Shown here one piece after another: positions 29,119 to 38,440 of a DNA stretch of 64,000 nucleotides. The notes under the pieces were generated by a model. The model searched no databases. It saw nothing but the letters and a program-made list of their open reading frames with translations, and was not told the origin of the DNA. The DNA is taken from positions 62,001-126,000 of the forward strand of contig CAVUZI010000014.1 in assembly GCA_963745955.1 (NCBI GenBank), read 5' to 3'. Position 1 is the stretch's first letter. Each line of letters starts with the position of its first letter. This DNA comes from Bog-756 sp963745955. Lineage in GTDB: Bacteria > Actinomycetota > Acidimicrobiia > Acidimicrobiales > RAAP-2. The position numbers were made by a program, and so were the translations under genes.

Positions 29119-30270
29119 ATGAACCAGAACATCCGGCTGGGCAGGATCGCCGGCATCCCCATCGGCGTCAACTGGAGCATCCTGGTCATCTTCTTCCTCG
29201 TGGCCTGGGAGCTGGCCGATCTGGTCCTGCCGGACTACCACCCTCATGAGGCGCTGGCTGTCTACTGGATCGCCGGTGTCGCGGCCACGGTCCTGTTCTT
29301 CGCCTCGCTCCTCGTCCACGAGGTGTCCCATTGCATCGTGGCCAGGCGAAACGGTATCGGGGTCCGCCGAATCACGCTCTGGCTGTTCGGCGGCGTCTCC
29401 GAGCTCGAGAGCGACGCACTGACCCCAGGAGCCGACTTCCGGGTGGCCGTGGTCGGGCCGGTGACCAGCCTCGTGCTCGCCGGGGTCTTCGGTGTCTTCG
29501 GGATCCTTCTCCACCGAGCCGGTGGCGGCGAGGGAGTGGTGGGCTCCGCCCTCGGATGGTTGGCCTGGATCAACCTCCTCCTCGGTGGGTTCAACCTGAT
29601 GCCGGCCGCACCGCTGGACGGTGGTCGGGTCCTACGCGCCGTTCTGTGGCGCCGCAGCGGCGACCGCATCGGTGCCGCCGCGACGGCAGCCCATGCCGGC
29701 GAGGTGTTCGGCTATGTCCTGGTCGTCCTCGGGGTCCTGGAGTTCCTCACCGTGAGCATCCTCGGCATCTGGTTCATCTTCTTGGGGTGGTTCCTTCTGA
29801 CCGCGGCCCGCGCCGAGAAGAACGACGTCGTCATGCGCTCCTCGCTGGCCGACGTCCACGTTCGTGACATCATGACCCGGGATCCGACGACCTTCTTCTC
29901 GACGACCACGGTGGCCGACCTGATCGACAACCAGCTCCACCGCTACCGGTTCAGCTCCTACCCGCTGGTGCGGCCGGATGGACAACTCGAGGGCCTGACC
30001 ACCATGAGCAGGATCCGCCATGTGCCCGCTCATCTCCGCACGACCACCCGGCTGCTCGACACCGCCTGCCCGTTGTCCGATGTGCCCGTGGGGGCACCTG
30101 GCGAACCGATACCCGACCTCCTCCAACGTATGCAGACATCACCCGACGGGAGGGCGTTCGTGATCGATGAGGCCGGGCGCCTGGTCGGCATCGTGTCGCC
30201 GAGCGACATCGCCCGGTACGTGCAGCTGGCCATGATGCGGTCGCAGGGACGCACGGCCGACCGGAGCTGA
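29119..30270 (+). CDS. Site-2 protease family (M50) membrane metalloprotease with CBS domains
   Basis: 383-residue membrane protein. It has the zinc motif HEVSH at residues 67-71 in a transmembrane helix, the second metal-ligand motif NLMPAAPLDGGR, and a C-terminal cytosolic CBS pair (VRDIMTRDPTTFF and AGRLVGIVSPSDIARYV). The architecture matches Rv2625c of M. tuberculosis, the neighbour of HRP1 in the DosR regulon. It may cleave a membrane-tethered regulator under nucleotide control; the target is unknown. A sequence 27 bases upstream (GGGACCGGAAGTGGG) only weakly resembles the box. Confidence 0.87.
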   Translation: MNQNIRLGRIAGIPIGVNWSILVIFFLVAWELADLVLPDYHPHEALAVYWIAGVAATVLFFASLLVHEVSHCIVARRNGIGVRRITLWLFGGVSELESDALTPGADFRVAVVGPVTSLVLAGVFGVFGILLHRAGGGEGVVGSALGWLAWINLLLGGFNLMPAAPLDGGRVLRAVLWRRSGDRIGAAATAAHAGEVFGYVLVVLGVLEFLTVSILGIWFIFLGWFLLTAARAEKNDVVMRSSLADVHVRDIMTRDPTTFFSTTTVADLIDNQLHRYRFSSYPLVRPDGQLEGLTTMSRIRHVPAHLRTTTRLLDTACPLSDVPVGAPGEPIPDLLQRMQTSPDGRAFVIDEAGRLVGIVSPSDIARYVQLAMMRSQGRTADRS

Positions 30271-30645
30271 GTCAACCGGGCGGACCACCGTCCGATCCGG
30301 CTCTCCGGGGGCCACGTGCCGACGCGAAAACGCCCGCCCCGCAATCGGTGGGGTCGGGCGCTCTCCTCAACTTCATTTGCTGGAGGTCCAAGCAGAGGAC
30401 CGATCGGGCAGAACTTTGGATTCCTTGTCCTTGCAACGCTCACACTTCGAGCCGCTTGCCTCACGTTCCCAACCCGAGCCCCCTGGCTCATCCAGGGAAC
30501 TCTGTCGGAACCTCTTACCAGAGCAACCTCATCATGCGCTCCAAAACCTCCTTCCGGACCCTTCCCCTGGATCCAACTAATTCAACAGTTCCGGCGATGC
30601 GCTTGTTCCCGACACCGAACGTCGGTCAGCCGGCCCCGGTTGCGC
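30271..30645. other. 375-bp non-coding gap
   Basis: No convincing reading frame on either strand. The central part (about 30370-30600) is visibly less GC-rich than the flanks and contains several short inverted repeats on the minus strand, for example GTTCCC paired with GGGAAC. It ends in a minus-strand terminator. It may be a long 3' untranslated region of the acyl-AMP ligase gene or a small RNA. Confidence 0.5.
30327..30360 (-). terminator. Rho-independent terminator, minus strand
   Basis: CGCCCG-C-CCC (30331-30340) pairs with GGG-T-CGGGCG (30351-30360), and the minus-strand transcript then reads UUUU (30330-30327). It would end transcription coming from the acyl-AMP ligase gene or from a small RNA in the gap. 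Confidence 0.7.
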
Positions 30646-33439
30646 TCACCGGTCGCACTCCATCCGTCCGCTGAGCGCGGCGACGGCCCGACGGACCCGG
30701 TCGCTGAGCTCGATCTCAGCGGCGAAGCCCTCCCCGGCGGGGATGATCGGCGTTCCGATGGTGACCTTGGCCGCGGAACGGTGGGGCAGCGAGGTGCCCG
30801 GCCGGACGATGTCCTCCGTCCCGCGGATGCCGACGGGGATCACCGCGCACCCGGCGGTGGTGGCCACCGCGAAGGCGCCGAGGTGGAACGGCCGCAGGCC
30901 GGTTGTCGGAGCGATCGACCCCTCGGGGAAGATGACCAGATGGTGACCGGTCCGGATGAGTGCGGTCATCTCCTGCACGTCCTCGGCGCTCCGGCCCGCC
31001 TCGCCCCGGTGCACGAAGACGCAGCCGAGCCGGCGGAGAAAGCTCCCGATGAACCGCACCCGTCCCATGTCGGTACTGGTGACGAACACCATCGTCCCGG
31101 GCAGTGCGAGCACGATGGCCAGCGCGTCGACGAAGCTCGAGTGATTGGCGACGACGACCGCAGGTCGGTCGACGGGGAACGTACCGTCGACCTGGAGGTC
31201 GATACCTGCGAGCACCTCGAGTGCCCGGCCTGCGCCTCGCGTCAACTCCCACCGGAGCCGGGGTCCGAGGGGGAGCTGCACCGCCACCCAGAGCGGGACT
31301 CCGAGCAGGACCAACAACGACCAGACATAGGCACCGAAGAGCCACGACCCCACCTCGCCGACAAGACCATGGGCCAGCACCCGTCGGCGCCGGTGGGTGA
31401 GGCCGGCCGGCCGGACAGCGGAAGGCGAACCGCCCGGCGTGAGAAGTCCGGCTTCGTACGCCTCACGGGTGGCGGAGCGTCGGATCTTGAGACCCGCCGT
31501 CCGCAGGATCGAACCGGCCGGGACCAGCACGACCTCGTCCGGCGCGGCCCCGATCACCCCGGCCGCCGTCCGGCGAACGACGATCCCGAGCTCGTCCCGT
31601 GCTCGAGGATCCCCGAGGTCGGTCTCGACGACGACGACCAGCCGCTCGGTGCCGTGTCCGGGATCGGCGCTGGCGAAAACGGCGACGCCGTCGTCGCGCA
31701 CGCCCCCGATCTCGCCGATGGCGCGTTCGAGGTCCTCGGGATGCAGGTTCCGTCCGCCGCGGATGATCATGTCCTTCGCCCGTCCGGTCAGGAACAGCTC
31801 ACCGTCACGGAGATAGCCGAGGTCGCCGGTACAGAGCCATCCCTCGGACCACAGCGCCCGACTGGCGGCGTCGTTCCCGAAGTACCCGGCAGTCGCCGAC
31901 GGGCCCCGGCACTGGATCGCTCCTTCACGGAGGTCGGGGAGCGCGTTCCCCTCGTCGTCGACCACCCGGACCTGGCAACCGGGGACCACCTCGCCGCAGC
32001 CGACGACGGTGAGGGCCTCCTCATCGCCGGGTGCCGCCCGGACCACCTCGCCGACCTGCTGAAGCGGTCCGCGTTCCAAGATGTCGACTCGCGGCCCACG
32101 GCCCGAGGGCGTCAGGGTGAGCCCCAGGCCCATCTCGGCCAAGCCGTAGGCAGGGCACATCGACTGGCGACGGAATCCGTACCGACCGAAGCGGCCGACA
32201 AAGCGCTCGATGGTCGATGCGTGCACCGGTTCCGAGCCGTTGACCGCCACCCGCCACGACGACAGGTCGATCCCCTCCATCTCCTCGTCGCCTATCCGGT
32301 CCACGCAGCTCTGATAGGCGAAGTTGGGGCCGGCCGACAGGGTTCCGCCGTGGGTCGAGATGGCCTCCAACCAGCTGACCGGGCGGGCCAGGAATTGGAG
32401 CGGCGCCATGACCACCAGGGTAAATCCGAAGAAGAGGCTGGTGTGCCAGGCACCGATGAGTCCCATGTCGTGGTACAGGGGCAGCCAGCTCACGAACACG
32501 TCGTCCGTGCTCACGTCGACCGCCTGCCCGAGCGCCCGCACATTGGCGAGTACCTGCGCGTGGGTGAGCACGACGCCCTTCGGATCGCTGGTGCTCCCCG
32601 AGGTGTACTGGATGAGGGCAATGTCGTCGGCGCCGACGGCAGGCAGCCGCTGGGCACGGGCTCCGCCCTCGGTCACCGTGGCCGGGGTGCAGGCCGTGCG
32701 CAGCGAGGGGACCAGGGGAGACAAGGTGCGCTCGCGCCTCCTGGATGTCGCAGCCGGCGACGAGGATGCTGGTGCCGGCGCTGGCCAACAGGCGGGCCTG
32801 GCGGCCGAGATGATCCTCGAGCTGTGAGGGGTCGACGGGCGGGTAGACGGGGACGGGAACCCCACCGGCGAGGAGCGCGCCCAGAAAGGCCACGAAGTAG
32901 TCCCGGCCGGTCGGAAGCATGATGGCGGCGCGCTCGCCGGCGCCGAGGCCAATGGCGAGAAGGCCCCGGGCGAAGGTCGTCGCCTCGTCGGCCAGGTCGC
33001 CGTAGGAGAGCTCCTCCACTGGACCAAGCGAGTCAAGGATCCGGATGGTCACGAGGTCGGGATGCGCCTGCACGTGCCAAGCCAGTGCCTCGGTCAGCGT
33101 CTCCACGCCGCCAGGCCAGGCTTGCCCTGCGGGCCTGGCCGTGGTCGGTGCCGCCGGTCGATGGGCATGAGCCTCCGTTTCGCCGCGGGCCCGGAGGACG
33201 GCCCGGAGCCAGTCACCGGGCGTGCGGGCCGTGGCCAGGACGTCCTCGGACAGCCGGACCTGGAAGGCGCCCTCCAGGCGGTCGTGGAGCTCGACGATGG
33301 CCAGGCTATCGAGCCCGAGCTCACCGGCCAGGTCGCTCTCGGGGGTCACGGTCACCGCTCGGCCCCCGTGCAGGTCGGCGAAGACGGATCGGACCTCCTC
33401 GAGCACCCGGTCGACGTCGCTCGGGGACTCAGGGGACAT
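30646..33439 (-). CDS. Fusion protein: acyl carrier domain, fatty-acyl-AMP ligase, PlsC-type acyltransferase (apparent frameshift near 32738)
   Basis: About 930 residues. An N-terminal carrier domain has the phosphopantetheine serine in LGLDSLAIVEL. The AMP-forming ligase follows (IQYTSGSTSDPKGVVLTHAQ, NGSEPVHASTIERF, LCTGDLGYLRDGELFLTGRAKDMI). After a hydrophobic segment comes an acyltransferase with NHSSFVDAL (HX4D) and FPEGSIAP. The frame breaks near 32738 inside the ligase; one surplus base in GGCGCGAG explains it. The protein could activate a fatty acid, load it on its own carrier and transfer it to a lysophospholipid or other acceptor. It follows the slipin gene by 36 bases, so a shared transcript from the slipin promoter is likely. 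Confidence 0.85.
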
Positions 33440-33475
33440 CGGATCGTTCCGGTGCCGGGTGCTCCGGGGCCACGG

Positions 33476-34333
33476 CTAGGCCGTCGAGGCGGGTTGCCCG
33501 GCACCGGCCACGCCGGCCACCGGCATCGAGCGGAGGTCGGCACCGCCCGGTGTCGATGCGTTCGCGGCCGCCGCTTCCTGGGCGAGGAAGGAACCGAGCT
33601 CGGCAATCGTGCTCATGAGAGGGGCGGGGAACACGACCGTGCTGTTCTTGTCCACCGCGATCTCGACCAGGGACTGCAGATTGCGGAGCTGCAGAGCCAG
33701 GGGATGGGCCATCATCGTGTCCGAGGCCTCACCCAGCGCCGCAGCGGCCAGGGACTCCCCCTCGGCATTGATGATCTTGGCCCGCTTCTCCCGCTCGGCC
33801 TCGGCCTGGCGCGCCATGGCCCGCTTCATGCTGTCGGGCAGCTGGATGTCCTTGAGCTCGACCAGCGTCACCTCCACGCCCCAGTCGGTGGTGGTCCGGT
33901 CGAGGATCTCACGGATGTCGAGATTGATCCGGTCCGTCTCGGACAACGTCTCGTCGAGGGTGTGCTGACCGACGACCTTGCGCAGCGTGGTCTGTGCGAT
34001 CTGGTCGATGGCGGCGTTGACGCTCTCGATGGCCACCACCGACTTGACGGCGTCAACGACCCGGAAGTACGCCACCGCGGAGACGTCCACGCTCACATTG
34101 TCCCTGGTGATGATGCCCTGGGACTGGATCGGCATGGTGACGATGCGCAACGAGACCCGGCGCAGGTTGTCGATGATCGGGATGATCAGGCGCAGCCCCG
34201 GATTACGGGTGCCCACCACCCGGCCCAGTCGGAACAGGACGCCCTGTTCGTACTGCTTGACGATCCTCACGGACAGCGCCAGCAGCAGGAGGAGGACGAC
34301 CACGACGATGATGACGACGGCGACGGTACCCAT
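33476..34333 (-). CDS. Slipin / SPFH-band 7 membrane protein
   Basis: 285-residue prohibitin-stomatin family protein. A single N-terminal membrane helix (VAVVIIVVVVLLLLLAL) is followed by a band 7 domain (VKQYEQGVLFRLGRVVGTRNPGL, IQSQGIITRDNVSVDV) and a charged helical segment (AMARQAEAEREKRAKIINAEGE). Such proteins form oligomeric membrane platforms. The ATG at 34333 stands 35 bases from a DosR-like box with CACACT at -12 to -7 and no strong Shine-Dalgarno sequence. It leads an apparent two-gene operon with the acyl-AMP ligase/acyltransferase fusion, suggesting a joint membrane-lipid function. Confidence 0.87.
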   Translation of the reverse strand: MGTVAVVIIVVVVLLLLLALSVRIVKQYEQGVLFRLGRVVGTRNPGLRLIIPIIDNLRRVSLRIVTMPIQSQGIITRDNVSVDVSAVAYFRVVDAVKSVVAIESVNAAIDQIAQTTLRKVVGQHTLDETLSETDRINLDIREILDRTTTDWGVEVTLVELKDIQLPDSMKRAMARQAEAEREKRAKIINAEGESLAAAALGEASDTMMAHPLALQLRNLQSLVEIAVDKNSTVVFPAPLMSTIAELGSFLAQEAAAANASTPGGADLRSMPVAGVAGAGQPASTA

Positions 34334-34367
34334 CCCGTCAGTGTGGCGACATGTCGCCCGCCCCGGC

Positions 34368-34382
34368 AGTGCCAAAAGTCCC
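34368..34382 (-). promoter_or_regulatory. DosR-like box of the slipin operon
   Basis: On the minus strand this reads GGGACTTTTGGCACT (14/15), 35 bases from the slipin ATG. It is back-to-back with the box of the divergent GAPDH operon. Confidence 0.7.
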
Positions 34383-34425
34383 TAGATGACCGAACCCCGG
34401 CACGCGGGACGTATTCCGGTCATGT

Positions 34426-34440
34426 GGGACGTTTGGCCCT
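34426..34440 (+). promoter_or_regulatory. DosR-like box of the GAPDH-PFOR operon
   Basis: Reads GGGACGTTTGGCCCT, a perfect match. CACCAT lies at the expected -10 position (34463-34468), which would give a leader of about 57 bases before the GAPDH ATG at 34532, preceded by CGGAGGA. A half-site GGGACGTATTCCGG at 34406 lies just upstream and could be a secondary site. Confidence 0.72.
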
Positions 34441-34531
34441 GTCCGAACCCCGGCCGGATCGGCACCATGGGGGGAGAGTGATCGATGGATCCTGGTCAAC
34501 CACGGCCTCGTCAACCACGGAGGAATGCCCG

Positions 34532-35555
34532 ATGACGATACGAGTGGCAATCAACGGTTTCGGCCGGACGGGGCGAGCGTTCCTGCGGGCCGCGTTGGGC
34601 TCCTCCCACGATTTCGAGATCGTGGCCGTCAACGACCTGGGCGCGCCCGAGGCGCTGGCCCGGCTCCTGGCCCGTGACTCCGTGCACGGACGCTATCCGG
34701 AGGCGGTTTCCGTCGAAGGCCACTCGATGGTCGTGGGCACCCGCCGGATCTCCCTGTTGGCCGAGCCCGAACCCAAAGCCCTTCCGTGGCGCGAGCTGGG
34801 CATCGACGTCGTCATCGAGTCGACCGGGCGGAACACCAGTCGGGCCAAGGCGGCCGCCCACCTCGAGGCCGGTGCCACCCGGGTGATCATCTCCGCTCCC
34901 TCGGGGGACGCGGATGCGACGCTGGTCGTCGGCGTGAACGAGGAACAGTTCGACCCGGCCCACGACTTCATCATCTCCAACGCCTCGTGCACGACGAACT
35001 GCCTGGCCGTCCTGGCCAAGGTGCTCGATGACGCCTTCGGCATCGAGGACGGGTTCATGACGACCGTCCACGCCTATACCGGTGACCAGCAGCTGGTCGA
35101 CTCGCTCCACAAGGATCCCACGGCGGTCGCGCGGCGCCGCCATCAACATCGTGCCCACGACCACCGGCGCGGCCCGGGCCACCGGGCTCGTCCTTCCCAG
35201 CGTGGCCGGGACGCTGGACGGTCTGGCCCTCCGGGTGCCGGTGCCCGATGCGTCGATCACCGATCTGGTCGCCAACCTGCGGGCCGCCCCGAGCGTCACC
35301 GACATCAAGGCCGCGTACCGTGCGGCTGCCGGGGACGGGCGCCTGGTCGGATTGCTCGAATACTCCGACGAGCCGCTCGTCTCCTCGGACATCGTCGGGT
35401 CCCCGTACTCATGTGTCTTCGACTCGGAGCTCACCATGGCCCACGGGAAACTGGTCAAGGTCCTCGGTTGGTACGACAACGAATCGGGCTACTCGAGCCG
35501 GCTGGTCGACCTGGCCGCCATCGTCGCCGCGCCCCCGCGGGCCGGCGCCGGGTGA
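34532..35555 (+). CDS. gap: Glyceraldehyde-3-phosphate dehydrogenase (apparent frameshift near 35118)
   Basis: Glycolytic/gluconeogenic GAPDH of about 340 residues. MTIRVAINGFGRTGRAF is the NAD(P)-binding start, SNASCTTNCLA holds the catalytic cysteine, and INIVPTTTGAA and KVLGWYDNESGYSSR are normal. The frame breaks near 35118 (GATCCCACGG; one C too many) between LHKDP and RRSRGAAIN. It heads a cluster with pyruvate:ferredoxin oxidoreductase genes under a DosR-like box, so this is probably a second, hypoxia-linked GAPDH that couples glycolysis to ferredoxin-dependent pyruvate oxidation. GAP is followed by porG after 15 bases. Confidence 0.92.
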
Positions 35556-35570
35556 CGTGGGAGTGACGGG

Positions 35571-36164
35571 ATGTTCCAGGTTCGCATCCACGGGCGGGGA
35601 GGTCAGGGCGCGGTCACGGCGGCAGAGATCCTTTCGGTCGCCGCCTTCGACGAAGGTCGCCATGCGCAGGCGCTTCCCGAGCTTCGGATCGGAGCGGATG
35701 GGTGCACCGGTCGTCTCCTTCTGCCGCATCGACGATCGTCCGATCCGGACCCGCGAGCCGGTGATGGAGCCTGACGCGCTGATCATCCAGGATGTCACCC
35801 TGATCCATCAGGTCGATCTCTTCGCCGGCCTTCTGCCCGAGGGCTACGTCCTCGTCAATACCTCCCGCACCTTCGACGAACTCGGTCTCGGCGCCCTCGT
35901 CCCGCTGCTCCCCGAGGATCACCTGGCCGCATGTCCGGCGACGGAGCTCGCCCTCGAGCACGCTCGGACGCCCCTTGCCCAACGCAGCCCTCCTCGGTGG
36001 GTTCGCCTGCGCTCACCGGCGAGATCTCACTCGACGCACTCAGCGCGGCGGTCTGCCAGCGCTACCCGGGCGTGGTCGGTGACCAGAACAATGCGGCCGC
36101 CGCCTCGGCCGCGTATCGATTCGTGGCGGCAAGGAACGGGCTGGATCGTGTTGCGCCAGATTGA
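35571..36164 (+). CDS. porG: 2-oxoacid (pyruvate):ferredoxin oxidoreductase gamma subunit (three apparent frameshifts)
   Basis: Gamma subunit of about 196 residues. MFQVRIHGRGGQGAVTAAEILSVAAF is the family signature. The frame changes near 35670 (to FPSFGSERMGAPVVSFCRIDD), near 35960 (to LGRPLPNAALLGGFA) and near 36005 (to ALTGEISLDALS). Each change is removed by deleting one base, and the total length is then normal. Three breaks in one 0.6-kb gene is the densest case in the window. It overlaps porA by about 17 bases. The enzyme oxidises pyruvate plus CoA to acetyl-CoA, CO2 and reduced ferredoxin. Confidence 0.85.
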
Positions 36165-37400
36165 GGGTTCCCGGGCAGTGGCCGAGGCGGTCGCCGCATG
36201 CAGACCGGAGGTGGTCTGCGCGTATCCGATCTCACCGCAGACCCACATCATCGAGTCGATCGGTGCGATGGTGAAATCGGGGGCGCTCTCTCCCTGCGAG
36301 TTCATCAACGTCGAGTCCGAGTTCGCGGCGATGTCCGTGTCGATCGGCGCCTCGGCCGCCGGGGCGCGTGCCTACACCGCCACGGCGAGCCAGGGGCTCC
36401 TGTTCATGATCGAGGCCGTCTACAACGCCGCCGGTCTCGGGCTTCCGATCGTGATGACGCTGGCCAACCGGGCCATCGGCGCCCCGATCAACATCTGGAA
36501 CGACCACAGCGACGCCATGGCGGTTCGGGACTCGGGATGGGTCCAGCTCTTCGCCGAGACGAACCAGGAGGCCGTCGACCTCCATATCCAGGCGTTCCGC
36601 CTGGCCGAGCAGCTCTCGCTCCCGGTGATGGTGTGCATGGACGGCTTCATCCTCACCCATGCATTCGAAGGGATCGACGTGCCGGCCCAGTCCGATGTGG
36701 ATGCCTTCCTCCCTCCGTTCGAGCCCCGCCAGGTGCTCGATCCCGACGATCCGGTCTCGATCGGGGCCATGGTCGGCCCCGAGGCCTTCGAAGAGGTCCG
36801 CTACCTCGGCCACCTCCGCCAACTCGACGCCCTGGAGCAGATTCCACTGCTGGGCCGAGGCCTTCTCCGACGCGTTCGGGCGCCAGAGCGGGGGCCTCCT
36901 CCACTCGTACCGCACCGAGGGGGCGGAGACGATCGTCGTCGCCCTGGGCTCGGTGCTCGGGACGATCAAGGACGCGGTCGACATCCGGCGGGATGCCGGC
37001 GAACGGGTCGGCGTCGTCGGGATCACCGCCTTCCGGCCCTTCCCCCGGGACGCAGTCCGACAGGCGCTGGCCGGTGCCCGCCGGATCGTGGTGGTCGAGA
37101 AGGCGTTCAGCGTCGGCTTCGGCGGTGTGCTGTCGACCGATGTGGCCATGGCCACCCATGGCGCAGACTGCTCGTTGCACACCGTGGTCGCCGGACTCGG
37201 TGGTCGGCCGATCACCTGCCGCTCACTGGAGGGGATCCTGGCGACCGCCGGCGGGGACGGTCTGGACGTCCTCACCTTCCTCGACCTCGACCACGGGGTG
37301 GTCGAGCGGGAGCGCGCCCGGATGACCGGCGACGCGGCGGTCCGGCCCCTCGGCGGAGAACGTCCTCCGCGACCTCGGCACCGCGCCCCGAGTCGGCTGA
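36148..37400 (+). CDS. porA: 2-oxoacid (pyruvate):ferredoxin oxidoreductase alpha subunit (two apparent frameshifts)
   Basis: Alpha subunit of about 416 residues with EVVCAYPISPQTHIIE, INVESEFAAMSVSIGASAAGARAYTATASQGLL and NRAIGAPINIWNDHSD, all typical of PorA. The frame breaks near 36860 (to WAEAFSDAFGRQSGG) and near 37350, where deletion of one base gives the expected ending ENVLRDLGTAPRVG and a stop at 37400, seven bases before the GGAGG-preceded porB ATG. In the uncorrected frame the gene would run to 37414. The start is GTG 36148 or TTG 36151, inside the porG 3' end. Confidence 0.87.
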
Positions 37401-37410
37401 GGAGGGGATC

Positions 37411-38440
37411 ATGACCACACAACCGGTCCGCTTCTACCAGGTGGGCAGTTTCGCCGTCGGCAACCGCCTCCTCCCGGACGACGACCGGACCGTCCAGTCC
37501 GACCCCCACCGGACCAACTCGCTCGACTCGGGGCACCGGGCCTGCGAGGGCTGCGGTGAAGCCCTGGGTGCCCGCTACGCCGTCGACGCCGCCATGCGGG
37601 CCACGGCCGGGCAGCTGGTGGCCGTGAACGCCACCGGATGTCTCGAAGTCTTCTCGACCCCCTACCCGGAGTCCTCGTGGCGGATCCCGTGGCTTCATTC
37701 GCTGTTCGGCAACGCTCCGGCCGTCGCCACCGGGGTTGCCGCAGCCATGAAGGTCAAAGGGACGAAGCGATGTCCGTGTCGTAGCCCAGGCGGGGGACGG
37801 TGGGACCGTCGACATCGGCTTCGGTTGTCTGTCGGGCATGTTCGAGCGCAACGACGACGTGCTCTTCATCTGCTACGACAACGAGGCCTACATGAACACC
37901 GGGGTCCAGCGCTCCGGAGCGACGCCCCCGGCGGCGCGCACGGCGACGACCGAGGCGGTGGGCTCGGAGCCGGGCAATACCTTCGGGCAGGGAAAGGACC
38001 TTCCCCGGATCGCCATGGCCCACGACATCTCCTACGTGGCCACGGCGACGGTGGCCGACCTCCACGATCTCGAGCACAAGGTCGAACACGCCATGGAGTT
38101 CCGAGGCTCCCGCTACCTGCACATCCTCGTTCCCTGTCCGCTGGGGTGGGGCTCGGACCCGAGCGACACGATCAAGGTGGCCCGCCTGGCCAAGGAGACC
38201 GGGATCTTTCCCGTGTACGAGGCCGAATACGGAGAGATCACCTCGGTGTCCCCCATTCGTCACCGGATGCCGGTGGAGGCGTACCTTTCGATACAGGGTC
38301 GCTACGCCCATCTCTTCGGCGAGCACCCGCGTACCGATGTCATCGCCCGGATCCAGGCCATCGCCGATGACAACATCGCCACCTACGGGCTGGTCGGCGA
38401 GGACACCGAGGACTCCGGTCCGAAAGGGGTGGACGCCTGA
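37411..38440 (+). CDS. porB: 2-oxoacid (pyruvate):ferredoxin oxidoreductase beta subunit (apparent frameshift near 37770)
   Basis: Thiamine-diphosphate-binding beta subunit of about 342 residues. HRACEGCGEALGARYAVDA holds cluster cysteines, and GDGGTVDIGFGCLSGMFERNDD is the TPP motif. YDNEAYMNTGVQRSGATP is diagnostic of PorB. The frame changes near 37770 in AAGCGATGTC; deletion of one base joins GTK to DVRVVAQAGDGG. The ATG at 37411 has GGAGG upstream. The stop overlaps the next gene's ATG by one base (TGATG), so the flavoprotein that follows is translationally coupled and probably part of the same complex. Confidence 0.9.

Noticed and set aside
30541..30600. Bacterial SRP RNA-like segment on the minus strand (TCCGGAAGGA)
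   Set aside because: The GGAA loop is present but the conserved AGCAG side and long helix of SRP RNA are missing.
30377..30674. Short open frames in the 30.3-30.6 kb gap on both strands
   Set aside because: Low-complexity translations, no Shine-Dalgarno support and no recognisable motif.
34406..34420. Second DosR-like box upstream of GAPDH
   Set aside because: The GGGAC half is good but the second half (TTCCGGT) fits poorly. It is mentioned only as a possible secondary half-site.
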